From: an uncultured Devosia sp.
GTDB taxonomy: Bacteria; Pseudomonadota; Alphaproteobacteria; Rhizobiales; Devosiaceae
Reading direction: 5' to 3'
NCBI GenBank assembly: GCA_934553185.1
Contig: CAKTFF010000187.1
Coordinates: 1 to 5,210 of the forward strand
Length of the DNA stretch: 5,210 nucleotides
The notes under the pieces are model-generated. The model had not been told where the DNA came from. It was given only the letters and a program-made list of their open reading frames with translations, and did not search any database. Position numbers and translations under genes: made by a program. Below, one piece after another: positions 1 to 5,210 of the stretch (its first letter is position 1; the number at the start of each line of letters is the position of its first letter).

Positions 1-65
1 CTTGAGACGGTTCCCCGCCTACACACTTTCCAGGCGTGCGCCTTCGACCACTCGGCCATCTCTCC
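1..65 (-). tRNA. tRNA-Ser (anticodon GGA), 5' part, cut by the left window edge
   Basis: Read on the minus strand from 65 downwards, the sequence folds as a class II serine tRNA. The acceptor 5' strand GGAGAGA (65-59) is followed by T8 and G9. A D-arm has stem GCC/GGC (56-54 with 42-40) around the typical GAGTGGTCGAA loop. The anticodon stem CACGC/GTGTG (38-34 with 26-22) carries the loop CTGGAAA. The anticodon GGA at 31-29 reads UCC and UCU serine codons. The long variable arm typical of tRNA-Ser follows, with GGCGG able to pair with CCGTC. The T-arm, the acceptor 3' strand and any CCA lie beyond the window edge. Identity is supported by the class II variable arm and the loop; only completeness is unseen. 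Confidence 0.93.
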
Positions 66-128
66 GCATCGCCTGTCTTCGCCTTGGAGGGGCGGAGGGG
101 CCGGGGTTAGCCGGCGCGAGCGAGGCGC

Positions 129-156
129 AATATACTTATGATCGCTTCGGGCGCAA
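129..156 (-). promoter_or_regulatory. candidate promoter for tRNA-Ser
   Basis: On the minus strand a -35-like TTGCGC (156-151) and a -10-like TATATT (134-129) are separated by 16 bases. This is the only clearly AT-rich patch in the leader. It would start transcription near 122, about 57 bases before the tRNA 5' end, a plausible length for a precursor leader. The plus strand of the same patch has TTAGCC (107-112), 18 bases, TATACT (131-136), which could serve the genes starting at 304. Both assignments rest on weak consensus matches only. Confidence 0.33.
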
Positions 157-303
157 GGGATCACGACACCGGGATGCGGATTGTTTTTGCCGAAGGGCAA
201 TCCCATCTTGTGAGCATGGCTCGGGACGTGGCACAAACGCCTTGTCTCAGGGGCCCTCAAGAGCAGGCCAGCCTCTTTCTCCCCGCAGGCACAGGGAAAT
301 CCG

Positions 304-627
304 ATGCGGCTCATCTTGCGAATTGCCGGGACCTGGCTGATCGGCCTGGCACTGGTGCTTATTGTTGTTGACGGCACGAAGTCCCTCGGAGCCAGCCGCC
401 TGGTGTTCACGAGCCTGGCAGACCTCTGGCTGCAGGTGCATCCGCCAAGCCTTGATGGCGTGCGGGCGTTCTTCGCCAGCCGCTTTTTTGCCAGCCTGCT
501 CGATACGGCGCTTCAGGCGGTGCTGAGTTACCCCGCCTTTGCGGTTTTTGCCGTGCCGGGGATCGTGCTGGCGCTTCTGGGTCGGCGGCCGCAACGCCAG
601 CGTTTCCTGCGGCAGGAGCAGATCTGA
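304..627 (+). CDS. small two-helix inner-membrane protein, function unknown
   Basis: This is a 107-residue protein of unknown function. Its start ATG has a ribosome site AGGGA at 293-297, six bases upstream. One hydrophobic helix spans residues about 7-22, right after a basic N-terminus (R2, R6), and is followed by a VDGTKSL segment. A second helix spans about 74-92, ends in PGIVLALLG and is followed by a basic tail (RRPQRQR). The middle (about 30-66) is amphipathic with aromatic residues. By charge, both ends should be cytoplasmic and the middle periplasmic. I have an uncertain recollection that similar short proteins are conserved in Hyphomicrobiales, sometimes with implausible cytochrome-complex labels; I do not rely on that. 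It lies 41 bases before msrA on the same strand with no terminator between them, so co-transcription is likely. The hydrophobic layout, ribosome site and position argue that it is real. Confidence 0.75.
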   Translation: MRLILRIAGTWLIGLALVLIVVDGTKSLGASRLVFTSLADLWLQVHPPSLDGVRAFFASRFFASLLDTALQAVLSYPAFAVFAVPGIVLALLGRRPQRQRFLRQEQI

Positions 628-654
628 ACGCGTTCATCCCGCTCTCGGGCGGGG

Positions 655-663
655 AAAGGAAGA
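655..663 (+). promoter_or_regulatory. ribosome binding site of msrA
   Basis: The purine-rich AAAGGAAG just before the ATG at 669 is a strong Shine-Dalgarno sequence and fixes the msrA start. Immediately upstream, CCCGC (638-642) can pair with GCGGG (649-653) to form a small hairpin next to the site. Any effect of that hairpin on translation is speculation. Confidence 0.7.
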
Positions 664-668
664 TTGCT

Positions 669-1325
669 ATGTTTTTCAAAACCAAGCCCACCACCATTCC
701 TTCAGCAAGCGAGGCCCTGCCCGGCCGCAGCGAAGCCATGCCGGTTGCCAGCGAGCACTTCGTCAATGGCGCAGCGCTGAAGGGCCCCTACCCGCAAGGC
801 GCCGAGACGATTTATCTTGGCCTTGGCTGTTTCTGGGGCGCCGAGCGGCTGTTCTGGCAATTGCCAGGTGTGGTGGTGACCGCAGTTGGCTACCAGGGCG
901 GATCGACGCCCAATCCGAGCTATGAGGAAGTATGCTCGGGCAGAACAGGGCATACCGAAGCGGTAAAGGTGGTCTTTGATCCGGCCAAGATCAGCCTCGA
1001 GACGCTGCTCAAGACATTCTGGGAAGAGCATAATCCGACCGAAGGCATGCGCCAGGGCAATGATGTGGGGACGCAGTATCGTTCGGCCATCTATACGACG
1101 ACGCCGGAACAGGCAGAGATCGTGGAGCGCAGCCGCGCGGCCTACCAGCAGGCGCTGAGCCAGCGTGGCCTTGGACAGATCACGACCGAAATCGCGCCGG
1201 CCGGTGAATTCTTCTATGCCGAGACCTATCATCAGCAGTACCTCGCCAAGAACCCGCGCGGATATTGCGGCCTGCAGGGTACCGGCGTTTCCTGCCCGAT
1301 CGGGGTTGGCGTCGCTGCCGAATAA
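669..1325 (+). CDS. msrA: peptide-methionine (S)-S-oxide reductase MsrA
   Basis: MsrA reduces the S-epimer of methionine sulfoxide in proteins and free methionine, using thioredoxin as reductant, so it repairs oxidised proteins in the cytoplasm. The 218-residue product matches the full-length E. coli-type enzyme (about 212 residues), including the N-terminal extension before the core. The signature GCFWGAER is at residues 53-60, with catalytic Cys54. GHTEAV holds Glu97, and [10 protein letters not shown] holds Asp132 and Tyr137. These correspond to the Glu, Asp and Tyr of the E. coli active site, all shifted by three. YHQQYL is at 187-192. The C-terminal [14 protein letters not shown] supplies recycling cysteines Cys200 and Cys209, so this is a three-cysteine type. 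There is no signal peptide, which fits a cytosolic enzyme. It is probably co-transcribed with the small membrane protein just upstream and ends before a strong terminator. No OxyR-type site was recognised. Confidence 0.97.
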   Translation: MFFKTKPTTIPSASEALPGRSEAMPVASEHFVNGAALKGPYPQGAETIYLGLGCFWGAERLFWQLPGVVVTAVGYQGGSTPNPSYEEVCSGRTGHTEAVKVVFDPAKISLETLLKTFWEEHNPTEGMRQGNDVGTQYRSAIYTTTPEQAEIVERSRAAYQQALSQRGLGQITTEIAPAGEFFYAETYHQQYLAKNPRGYCGLQGTGVSCPIGVGVAAE

Positions 1326-1345
1326 ACAGGGCGGTGAGCATGCAG

Positions 1346-1380
1346 AAGGTCGGTTCGGGGTTCCGGGCCGACCTTTTTGT
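1346..1380 (+). terminator. intrinsic terminator after msrA
   Basis: An eight-base-pair stem, AAGGTCGG (1346-1353) with CCGACCTT (1368-1375), encloses a 14-base loop and runs into a T-rich tract TTTTTGTTGTTT. It begins 21 bases after the msrA stop and lies between two convergent genes. The minus-strand side lacks a good T-run, so it probably acts mainly on msrA transcripts. Confidence 0.88.
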
Positions 1381-1401
1381 TGTTTGAATAATGGCCTCGC
1401 A

Positions 1402-3201
1402 TCAGGGCCCCTGTGGCAGAGTGACGGCGAAAACCTGGAGCGCGCTACCCGGCGCGGTAACTTCGTCGAGCCAGTCGGGCAGTGTTCCGTCGCGATAAAG
1501 GTTGGCGAAGCTGTCGGGGGCGCGGTTGGGCAGGCCTTGCAGTTCAGCCATGGCCGGGCAAAGCACAACCAGACTGATGCCGCGCTCCTCCAGAACCGTT
1601 TGCGCCACCTCGATGGGATCGTTGATGAAGCGGAAGGTGTCGCGCACCCCTTGGGCGTTGCGGTGGTAGGGGGCAGAGACAACGTCGTGCCCGGTATAGA
1701 GCATCAGGTGGGCGCCCAGATCGACCGGCGTCATGACACGTTGCGGCGGCATGGATCGCAGCTGCCTGAAAGCGTCGGGGAGGAGGCACGGCTCCTTGCT
1801 GAGGCGCACCGCGGCCATCTGCTGGGCTCGTCCGGGCGAAAGGTTGACGGCAAGCGTCACCACCAGCGACACGATGACGCCTGAAAAGGCTAGCCAGCTT
1901 ATGAGCAGACCGGCAATCGAGCCAATACTGGAACGCGCGAGATAGCGGGCGCGGGCCGCAACGATCAGCCACGCAGCGGCGGGGATTGCCGGCATGATCG
2001 CCAGTCGAGCGCCACGCACCTGCGCCAGCATGACAACAGCGGTGAACACAAGGAATAGCAGCAGCGCGGCCCATTGGAGGCGCTCCTCAGGCACCCGCCA
2101 GAGGCGCCAGGCAACAACGATTGCTGCCAGGAGCGTGGGCAGGGCCACGGCGACGGAATAGGCAGGCAACTCGAACAAAGCCGTGGTCCAGGGCCGGGCT
2201 TCAACAATGCCGGCAATCCAATTGCGCTGCAGCCAGGGGTCGAGTTCCCCATAAGGGCCGCCGAGACATTGCGGATAGAGCGCCAGAACAGCGGCAAGGC
2301 CAAGAAGGCCTGAGACGCCGAGCAGTGTCAGTCGCTGCCACCATCTCCGCGGCGCAGGAACAAGGCTCGCAACGGTGAACACCAGGGCGACAACCAGTGC
2401 GACGCCGACATAGGTCGGCGAAAGAACATCGCAGGCCGGTTCGAGCCAGCGGGCGGGTGGACGAAATGCGGCGAGATGCAGCGCTGATGCCGCAGCAAAG
2501 GACAAGCCGAAGGCGCGCATGGTCCACTTGTGAGCGGGATCGTGCACCCAAAGTAGGCCGAAGACCACGATAGCGGCGGCAAGGATGGGAAGGGACTCGG
2601 TGGCAATGGCCAAGGCGGTGGCGGCAAGCACGCCGCAGGCTATGGCAAAGCGGGGACGGCCTATGGATTCAACGGCGGTCCAGATCACCGCCAGGGTCAG
2701 GAGAATGACAACGTTGTGGTGGTCGACCCGGCCCGGGGTGAACTCGGCGGTGATGGCAGGGCTGAGCACCGGAAGGATGAGGGCGGGCAACACGCCTTCT
2801 GGCCCCACGAGGCGCAGGGCAAGGCGGGCGCTGATCCAGAGCAGCAGAGCCAGGAGCAGCATGGGCCAGCAATAGCCGGCGGCAACGAGCGCTGTGTCTG
2901 CGCCGACGAAAGGTGTCCACACCATCACCAGTGCCGCCAAGGGCAAGTCGACCAGGCGCGACCAATGGATTTCGGCGCCGAAAGGAGTGTTGAGCCGGTG
3001 GGCGGTCAGGTCATACCAGGGTTGGCCCGCCACAAAGTCGCGCACCATGACCATGCGCATGGCATCATCGGTATCGGCGAAAAAGGGTAAGCCGGCGCGG
3101 CCGTAAAGGGCTCGCACCACGAGAATGACGACGGCAACGAGCCAGATCAGGACAACGAGGCGAAGGTCGGGCGCGGTACGGCTGGCGGCGGATCTGGTCA
3201 C
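1402..3201 (-). CDS. polytopic membrane protein with a GT-C glycosyltransferase-like layout
   Basis: This is a 599-residue integral membrane protein. The start is GTG at 3201-3199, supported by AGGA (3212-3209) seven bases upstream; no in-frame ATG lies between the upstream stop and this codon. A first helix (about 13-33) is followed by a loop with an acidic cluster DTDD (43-46), then RDFVAGQPWYDLTAHRLN and HWSRLVD (79-85). GRVDHHN sits at 157-163. About ten further hydrophobic segments run to about residue 452, followed by a soluble C-terminal domain (about 455-599) containing HDVVSAPYHRN. A first loop with clustered aspartates, many helices and a C-terminal extracytoplasmic domain is the plan of GT-C enzymes such as Stt3/PglB, which use polyprenyl-linked sugars. 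Function here is inferred from layout only; substrate and activity are unknown. Flanking genes encode no cell-wall or polysaccharide enzymes, so context gives no help. It appears to be a single-gene unit. Confidence 0.85.
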   Translation of the reverse strand: MTRSAASRTAPDLRLVVLIWLVAVVILVVRALYGRAGLPFFADTDDAMRMVMVRDFVAGQPWYDLTAHRLNTPFGAEIHWSRLVDLPLAALVMVWTPFVGADTALVAAGYCWPMLLLALLLWISARLALRLVGPEGVLPALILPVLSPAITAEFTPGRVDHHNVVILLTLAVIWTAVESIGRPRFAIACGVLAATALAIATESLPILAAAIVVFGLLWVHDPAHKWTMRAFGLSFAAASALHLAAFRPPARWLEPACDVLSPTYVGVALVVALVFTVASLVPAPRRWWQRLTLLGVSGLLGLAAVLALYPQCLGGPYGELDPWLQRNWIAGIVEARPWTTALFELPAYSVAVALPTLLAAIVVAWRLWRVPEERLQWAALLLFLVFTAVVMLAQVRGARLAIMPAIPAAAWLIVAARARYLARSSIGSIAGLLISWLAFSGVIVSLVVTLAVNLSPGRAQQMAAVRLSKEPCLLPDAFRQLRSMPPQRVMTPVDLGAHLMLYTGHDVVSAPYHRNAQGVRDTFRFINDPIEVAQTVLEERGISLVVLCPAMAELQGLPNRAPDSFANLYRDGTLPDWLDEVTAPGSALQVFAVTLPQGP

Positions 3202-3208
3202 GTCATCG

Positions 3209-3212
3209 TCCT
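3209..3212 (-). promoter_or_regulatory. ribosome binding site deciding a GTG start
   Basis: AGGA on the minus strand lies seven bases from the GTG at 3201 and selects it as start. An ATG at 3206-3204 overlaps this stretch but is in another frame, so it cannot begin the membrane protein. Confidence 0.6.
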
Positions 3213-3301
3213 GGGTGGAAGCGACAGGATGATCGACGCGCGGTTAAGATCAGGTGCAAGACGCCGCTGGGAGGAGCTTAGCCTCTGCCGGAGCGTGGGG
3301 G

Positions 3302-3333
3302 ATAAAGAAAAGGCGGTGGAGTGATCCACCGCC
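3302..3333 (-). terminator. intrinsic terminator after the peroxiredoxin gene
   Basis: A perfect nine-base-pair stem (3333-3325 with 3320-3312, GGCGGTGGA and its complement) has a four-base loop and is followed on the minus strand by TTTTCTTTA. It starts 31 bases past the peroxiredoxin stop. It separates that gene from the membrane-protein gene downstream, which therefore needs its own promoter in about 3202-3300. A TTGCAC at 3259-3254 is a possible -35 there, but I see no convincing -10. Confidence 0.93.
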
Positions 3334-3364
3334 AGTTAGTCAGGGAGAAAAGGGATGCGCGTGT

Positions 3365-4000
3365 TTACGCGCGGGGCTGGGGAACAATGCGAAGGTATGG
3401 CTTGGGTTCCTTCCAGCCGCCGGGAAACTTTTCCTTGGCGGCATCGGCTGACACCGACGAAGCGATGATGACGTCTTCGCCATTCTTCCAGTTCACGGGC
3501 GTCGCCACCGAGTGCTTGGCTGTCAGTTGCAGCGAGTCGATGACGCGGATGACCTCGTCGAAGTTGCGGCCGGTGGACGCGGGATACTCGATCTTGAGCT
3601 TGACCTTCTTGTCGGGGCCGATGACGAAAACCGAGCGCACGGTCAGGGTGTTGTCCGCATTGGGATGGATCATGTCGTAGAGGCGGGCAACTTCGCCCTT
3701 GGTGTCGGCAAGGAGGGGGAAGTTGAGGGCCGTGCCCTGGGTTTCCTCGATGTCGCGCGCCCAGCCACCGTGATCCTCGAGCTTGTCGACGGAGAGGCCC
3801 AGCACCTTGACGCTGCGCTTGTCAAACTCGGGCTTGAGCTTGGCGGTGTAGCCCAGCTCGGTGGTGCAAACGGGGGTGAAGTTCTTGGGGTGGCTGAACA
3901 GCACCGCCCAGGACCCATCGATATAGTCGTGAAAGTGGATCGGGCCTTCGGTGGAATCCAGCGTGAAGTCGGGGGCGGTATCGCCAATCAGAATTGCCAT
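3365..4000 (-). CDS. 1-Cys peroxiredoxin (Prx6/AhpC-TSA family)
   Basis: Peroxiredoxins of this class reduce hydrogen peroxide and organic hydroperoxides in the cytoplasm through a cysteine that is oxidised to sulfenic acid. The 211-residue product has the thioredoxin-fold AhpC/TSA domain (about 4-140) with the active-site motif PKNFTPVCTTELG. Peroxidatic Cys45 is the only cysteine in the protein, and Thr42, Pro43 and Arg122 (TVRSVFVIGPDKK) complete the expected catalytic set. The C-terminal 1-cysPrx_C domain (about 150-211) includes ATPVNWKNGEDVII and FPGGWKEPKPYLR, hallmarks of the Prx6 branch. Length matches the family (about 210-225). With no resolving cysteine, an external thiol must recycle it; which one cannot be told here. 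The ATG at 4000 has AAGG (4011-4008) seven bases upstream. It looks monocistronic, 161 bases downstream of creA. Confidence 0.96.
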   Translation of the reverse strand: MAILIGDTAPDFTLDSTEGPIHFHDYIDGSWAVLFSHPKNFTPVCTTELGYTAKLKPEFDKRSVKVLGLSVDKLEDHGGWARDIEETQGTALNFPLLADTKGEVARLYDMIHPNADNTLTVRSVFVIGPDKKVKLKIEYPASTGRNFDEVIRVIDSLQLTAKHSVATPVNWKNGEDVIIASSVSADAAKEKFPGGWKEPKPYLRIVPQPRA

Positions 4001-4020
4001 TGTTTTGCCTTTTCCTGTTC

Positions 4021-4034
4021 CGGGTTCAGACCCG
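4021..4034 (-). other. small hairpin in the peroxiredoxin leader
   Basis: CGGGT (4021-4025) and ACCCG (4030-4034) form a five-base-pair GC-rich hairpin with a four-base loop. It lies just upstream of the peroxiredoxin ribosome site, whose purine run occupies 4008-4016. It would be in the 5' untranslated region if the promoter lies farther upstream in 4035-4161. No role is demonstrated, and a stem this short can occur by chance. Confidence 0.35.
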
Positions 4035-4105
4035 ACGTCTTGCCAACAGCATATCGTGCTCTGCGCGCCAGCATGAAGTGGCTGAGAGCGGAATGCTTTT
4101 ATGTT

Positions 4106-4170
4106 CTCCTGCGTCCCCGCGCGATGACATTCCGCCGCGACGCAAGAGGGGAGTAAACCCTTTACTGCCC
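4106..4170 (-). other. two adjacent imperfect hairpins at the creA 3' end, possible weak terminator
   Basis: The first stem pairs GGG-g-AGTAAA (4148-4157) with TTTACT-g-CCC (4161-4170) around a CCC loop, with one mismatch. It overlaps the creA stop codon at 4164-4162. The second pairs CTC-c-TGCGTC (4106-4115) with GACGCA-a-GAG (4139-4148), again with one mismatch, around a 23-base GC-rich loop. Neither is followed on the minus strand by a proper T-run, so an intrinsic terminator is uncertain. The stretch also has to contain, or lie near, the promoter of the peroxiredoxin gene. Confidence 0.4.
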
Positions 4171-4662
4171 TGCCGGTGCGCCATTGGTCCAGGTGACCTG
4201 CTGCCCGGCAAGGGACACAACCGAAAGGCTCATCTTGCCCGAGCCCTGCTGAAGCTCACGCGCATGCGCCAGATAGATCAGGGAGTTGTTTGCCGCGTCA
4301 TAGATGCGGGAAACGCGCAGGGACTTCCAGATCAGCGAGCGGCCTTCGCGGAAGACTTCCTCGCCGCCGGCGCGGGTGTTGATGTCGCCAATGGTGATCG
4401 GCCCAGCCACCGAGCAGTCGAGCGCTGAATAGGAGGGGTCCTCGAACCAGTTCCCCTGCTGAAGACGATCGATGAAGGAGCGGTTGAAATAGGCCAGGTG
4501 GCAGACGACCCCGCTCACCTCAGGATCGGCGACGGCATCGACGGAAATATCATTGCCGGTCCAGTCGACACCGACCGTGCCCACTTCACGGCTGTCTCCA
4601 CCGCAGGCAGCCAGGGTAACGGCGAGAGTAGCGGCGGCGGCAAGGGCGGCGATGCGGTTCAT
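4162..4662 (-). CDS. creA: CreA-family protein, predicted lipoprotein
   Basis: CreA proteins are small envelope proteins of unknown molecular function. In E. coli the gene sits with the CreBC two-component system, but no such regulator is seen here. The 166-residue product aligns from memory with E. coli CreA along its length: VGTVGVDWTGNDISVDAVADPEVSGVVCHL near the N-terminus, then SALDCSVAGPI, then EEVFREGRSLIWKSLRVSRIYDAANNSLIYLAHARE. Cys54 and Cys83 lie where the E. coli protein also has cysteines and could form a disulfide outside the cytoplasm. The N-terminus is a signal sequence ending in lipobox LAAC with Cys20, followed by GGDS, which predicts lipid anchoring. The ATG at 4662 has GGAG (4672-4669) six bases upstream. 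It appears to be a single-gene unit. Confidence 0.93.
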   Translation of the reverse strand: MNRIAALAAAATLAVTLAACGGDSREVGTVGVDWTGNDISVDAVADPEVSGVVCHLAYFNRSFIDRLQQGNWFEDPSYSALDCSVAGPITIGDINTRAGGEEVFREGRSLIWKSLRVSRIYDAANNSLIYLAHARELQQGSGKMSLSVVSLAGQQVTWTNGAPAGQ

Positions 4663-4686
4663 GGGGGTCTCCGGTTAGGTCTGCGC

Positions 4687-4715
4687 ATAAATGGTGTGTC
4701 GGGGGTGGGGTGCAA
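4687..4715 (-). promoter_or_regulatory. candidate promoter of creA
   Basis: On the minus strand a -35-like TTGCAC (4715-4710) and an AT-rich -10-like ATTTAT (4692-4687) are separated by 17 bases. They lie about 25-53 bases upstream of the creA ATG in an otherwise very GC-rich stretch. The -35 match is good and the -10 match is poor. Confidence 0.38.
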
Positions 4716-4722
4716 GGGGGCG

Positions 4723-4788
4723 AGACCTGCGGGTCTTTCCAGGTATGTGCCTGGTTGGACGTGGCCCTCGGGTCAGGCCCGAGGAAAG
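4723..4788. repeat. cluster of three hairpins, REP-like palindromic element
   Basis: Three small inverted repeats follow each other: AGACC/GGTCT (4723-4727 with 4732-4736), CCAGG/CCTGG (4739-4743 with 4750-4754), and CCTCGGG/CCCGAGG (4766-4772 with 4778-4784, loop TCAGG). CTTTCC (4735-4740) and GGAAAG (4783-4788) form an outer inverted repeat around the last two, so a branched fold is possible. The third palindrome, with a TCAGG-type centre, resembles short CCTCGGG-type palindromes that I recall as frequent between genes in Hyphomicrobiales. There is no T-run on either side, so this is not a standard intrinsic terminator, although it could stop or stabilise the 3' end of the permease transcript. 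Repeat status needs other genomic copies, which this window cannot show. Confidence 0.5.
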
Positions 4789-4820
4789 CAATCGTAGGCG
4801 AGCGAGAGCGCGGGGCGACC

Positions 4821-5210
4821 TCATGCAATTCGATTGTTGCGCAGATGGCGTTCGAGCAGGCGAATGAGGAGGGAGAGGGTGATGGTCATGGACAGGTAGA
4901 GGAAGGCGACGATGTTGTAGGTTTCAAAGAAAAGGAAGGTGCCCGAGGAATAGACTTTTCCCAATTGGGTGATGTCCTGGACGCCCAATGCGGACACGAG
5001 GGCGGAGTCCTTGATCATGGACACGAAATCATTGGCGAGCGGGGGGAGGATGGTGCGCAGGGCCTGGGGAAAGGTAACGAGGCGAAAGCACTTCCATGGC
5101 GAGAGACCCAGCGAGCGGGCCGCCTCGATCTGCCCGCGCTGCACCGACTCGATGCCGGCGCGAAAGATTTCGGCGATGAAGGCGGAGTAGCAGATGGTGA
5201 GCGCGACGAT
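4821..5210 (-). CDS. polar amino-acid ABC transporter permease (HisM/GlnP type), C-terminal part
   Basis: This is the inner-membrane channel subunit of an ATP-driven uptake system for polar amino acids. Only the last 129 residues are present, because the frame stays open to the right edge. An internal GTG at 5144 is not the start: the preceding codons read [13 protein letters not shown], which is conserved family sequence. The EAA loop that contacts the ATPase is complete, with [24 protein letters not shown] about 100 residues before the C-terminus. [19 protein letters not shown] follows, typical of the HisM/ArtM/GlnP group. A final helix (about 98-118 of the visible part) precedes a basic tail. 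The specific amino acid cannot be decided from this fragment. The stop is TGA at 4823-4821, and no ATPase gene follows, so partner genes should lie beyond the right edge. Confidence 0.95.
   Translation of the reverse strand: MVALTICYSAFIAEIFRAGIESVQRGQIEAARSLGLSPWKCFRLVTFPQALRTILPPLANDFVSMIKDSALVSALGVQDITQLGKVYSSGTFLFFETYNIVAFLYLSMTITLSLLIRLLERHLRNNRIA

Noticed and set aside
187..200. Hairpin TTGCC-GAAG-GGCAA in the leader
   Set aside because: A five-pair stem with no T-run and no matching gene end; too weak to call a terminator or regulatory element.
2..340. Open plus-strand frame of 112 codons at the left edge
   Set aside because: It runs antisense through the tRNA-Ser gene and into the small membrane-protein gene, is arginine-rich and low in hydrophobic structure, and has no ribosome site in view.
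138..371. Plus-strand 77-codon frame overlapping the start of the 107-residue protein
   Set aside because: It shows no recognisable protein features and overlaps a better-supported gene with a proper ribosome site.
702..1682. Minus-strand frame of 326 codons
   Set aside because: It is antisense to msrA and crosses the msrA terminator. The composition (many Arg, Pro, Ala and Ser residues) is that of a GC-rich shadow frame.
1165..1884. Plus-strand frame of 239 codons
   Set aside because: It begins inside msrA in another frame, reads through the terminator and continues antisense to the membrane protein; no family features.
3512..4156. Plus-strand frame of 214 codons antisense to the peroxiredoxin
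   Set aside because: It mirrors the peroxiredoxin codons almost exactly, a common effect of third-position GC bias. The peroxiredoxin strand has full motif support.
4821..5144. ABC permease starting at the GTG at 5144
   Set aside because: The frame continues upstream to the window edge with conserved permease sequence, so this GTG is an internal valine codon.
1..5210. CRISPR array, insertion sequence, phage or toxin-antitoxin content
   Set aside because: No regularly spaced repeats, no transposase or integrase motifs and no small paired genes were seen on either strand.

Overview
The window is a high-GC chromosomal segment. It most resembles an alphaproteobacterium of the order Hyphomicrobiales, and a Devosia-like genus would fit. 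That placement is inferred from the GC-rich coding sequence, the protein variants and the intergenic palindrome style, and no search was run. I see no phage, transposon, CRISPR, toxin-antitoxin or defence genes. This looks like ordinary core genome with one poorly characterised membrane protein.

Layout, left to right. At 1-65 on the minus strand is the 5' part of a tRNA-Ser with anticodon GGA, cut by the window edge. Positions 66-303 are intergenic. They hold an AT-rich island at about 129-156 that could be the tRNA promoter, and no convincing gene. On the plus strand a 107-residue two-helix membrane protein (304-627) is followed 41 bases later by msrA (669-1325), probably as one operon ending in a strong intrinsic terminator (1346-1380).

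Everything after that is on the minus strand. A 599-residue polytopic membrane protein (1402-3201) has the layout of a GT-C-type glycosyltransferase. A 1-Cys peroxiredoxin (3365-4000) has its own terminator (3302-3333). A CreA-family protein with a lipobox (4162-4662) comes next. Last is the C-terminal 129 residues of a polar amino-acid ABC transporter permease (4821-5210), cut by the right edge. Between the permease and creA lies a cluster of three small hairpins (4723-4784) that resembles a REP-type palindromic element.

Functionally, two unrelated antioxidant enzymes, the MsrA repair enzyme and the peroxiredoxin scavenger, lie about 2 kb apart and face each other. The membrane protein sits between them. 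They are separate transcription units, so a shared role in oxidative stress is a loose association and not an operon. The other genes appear to be independent housekeeping functions.
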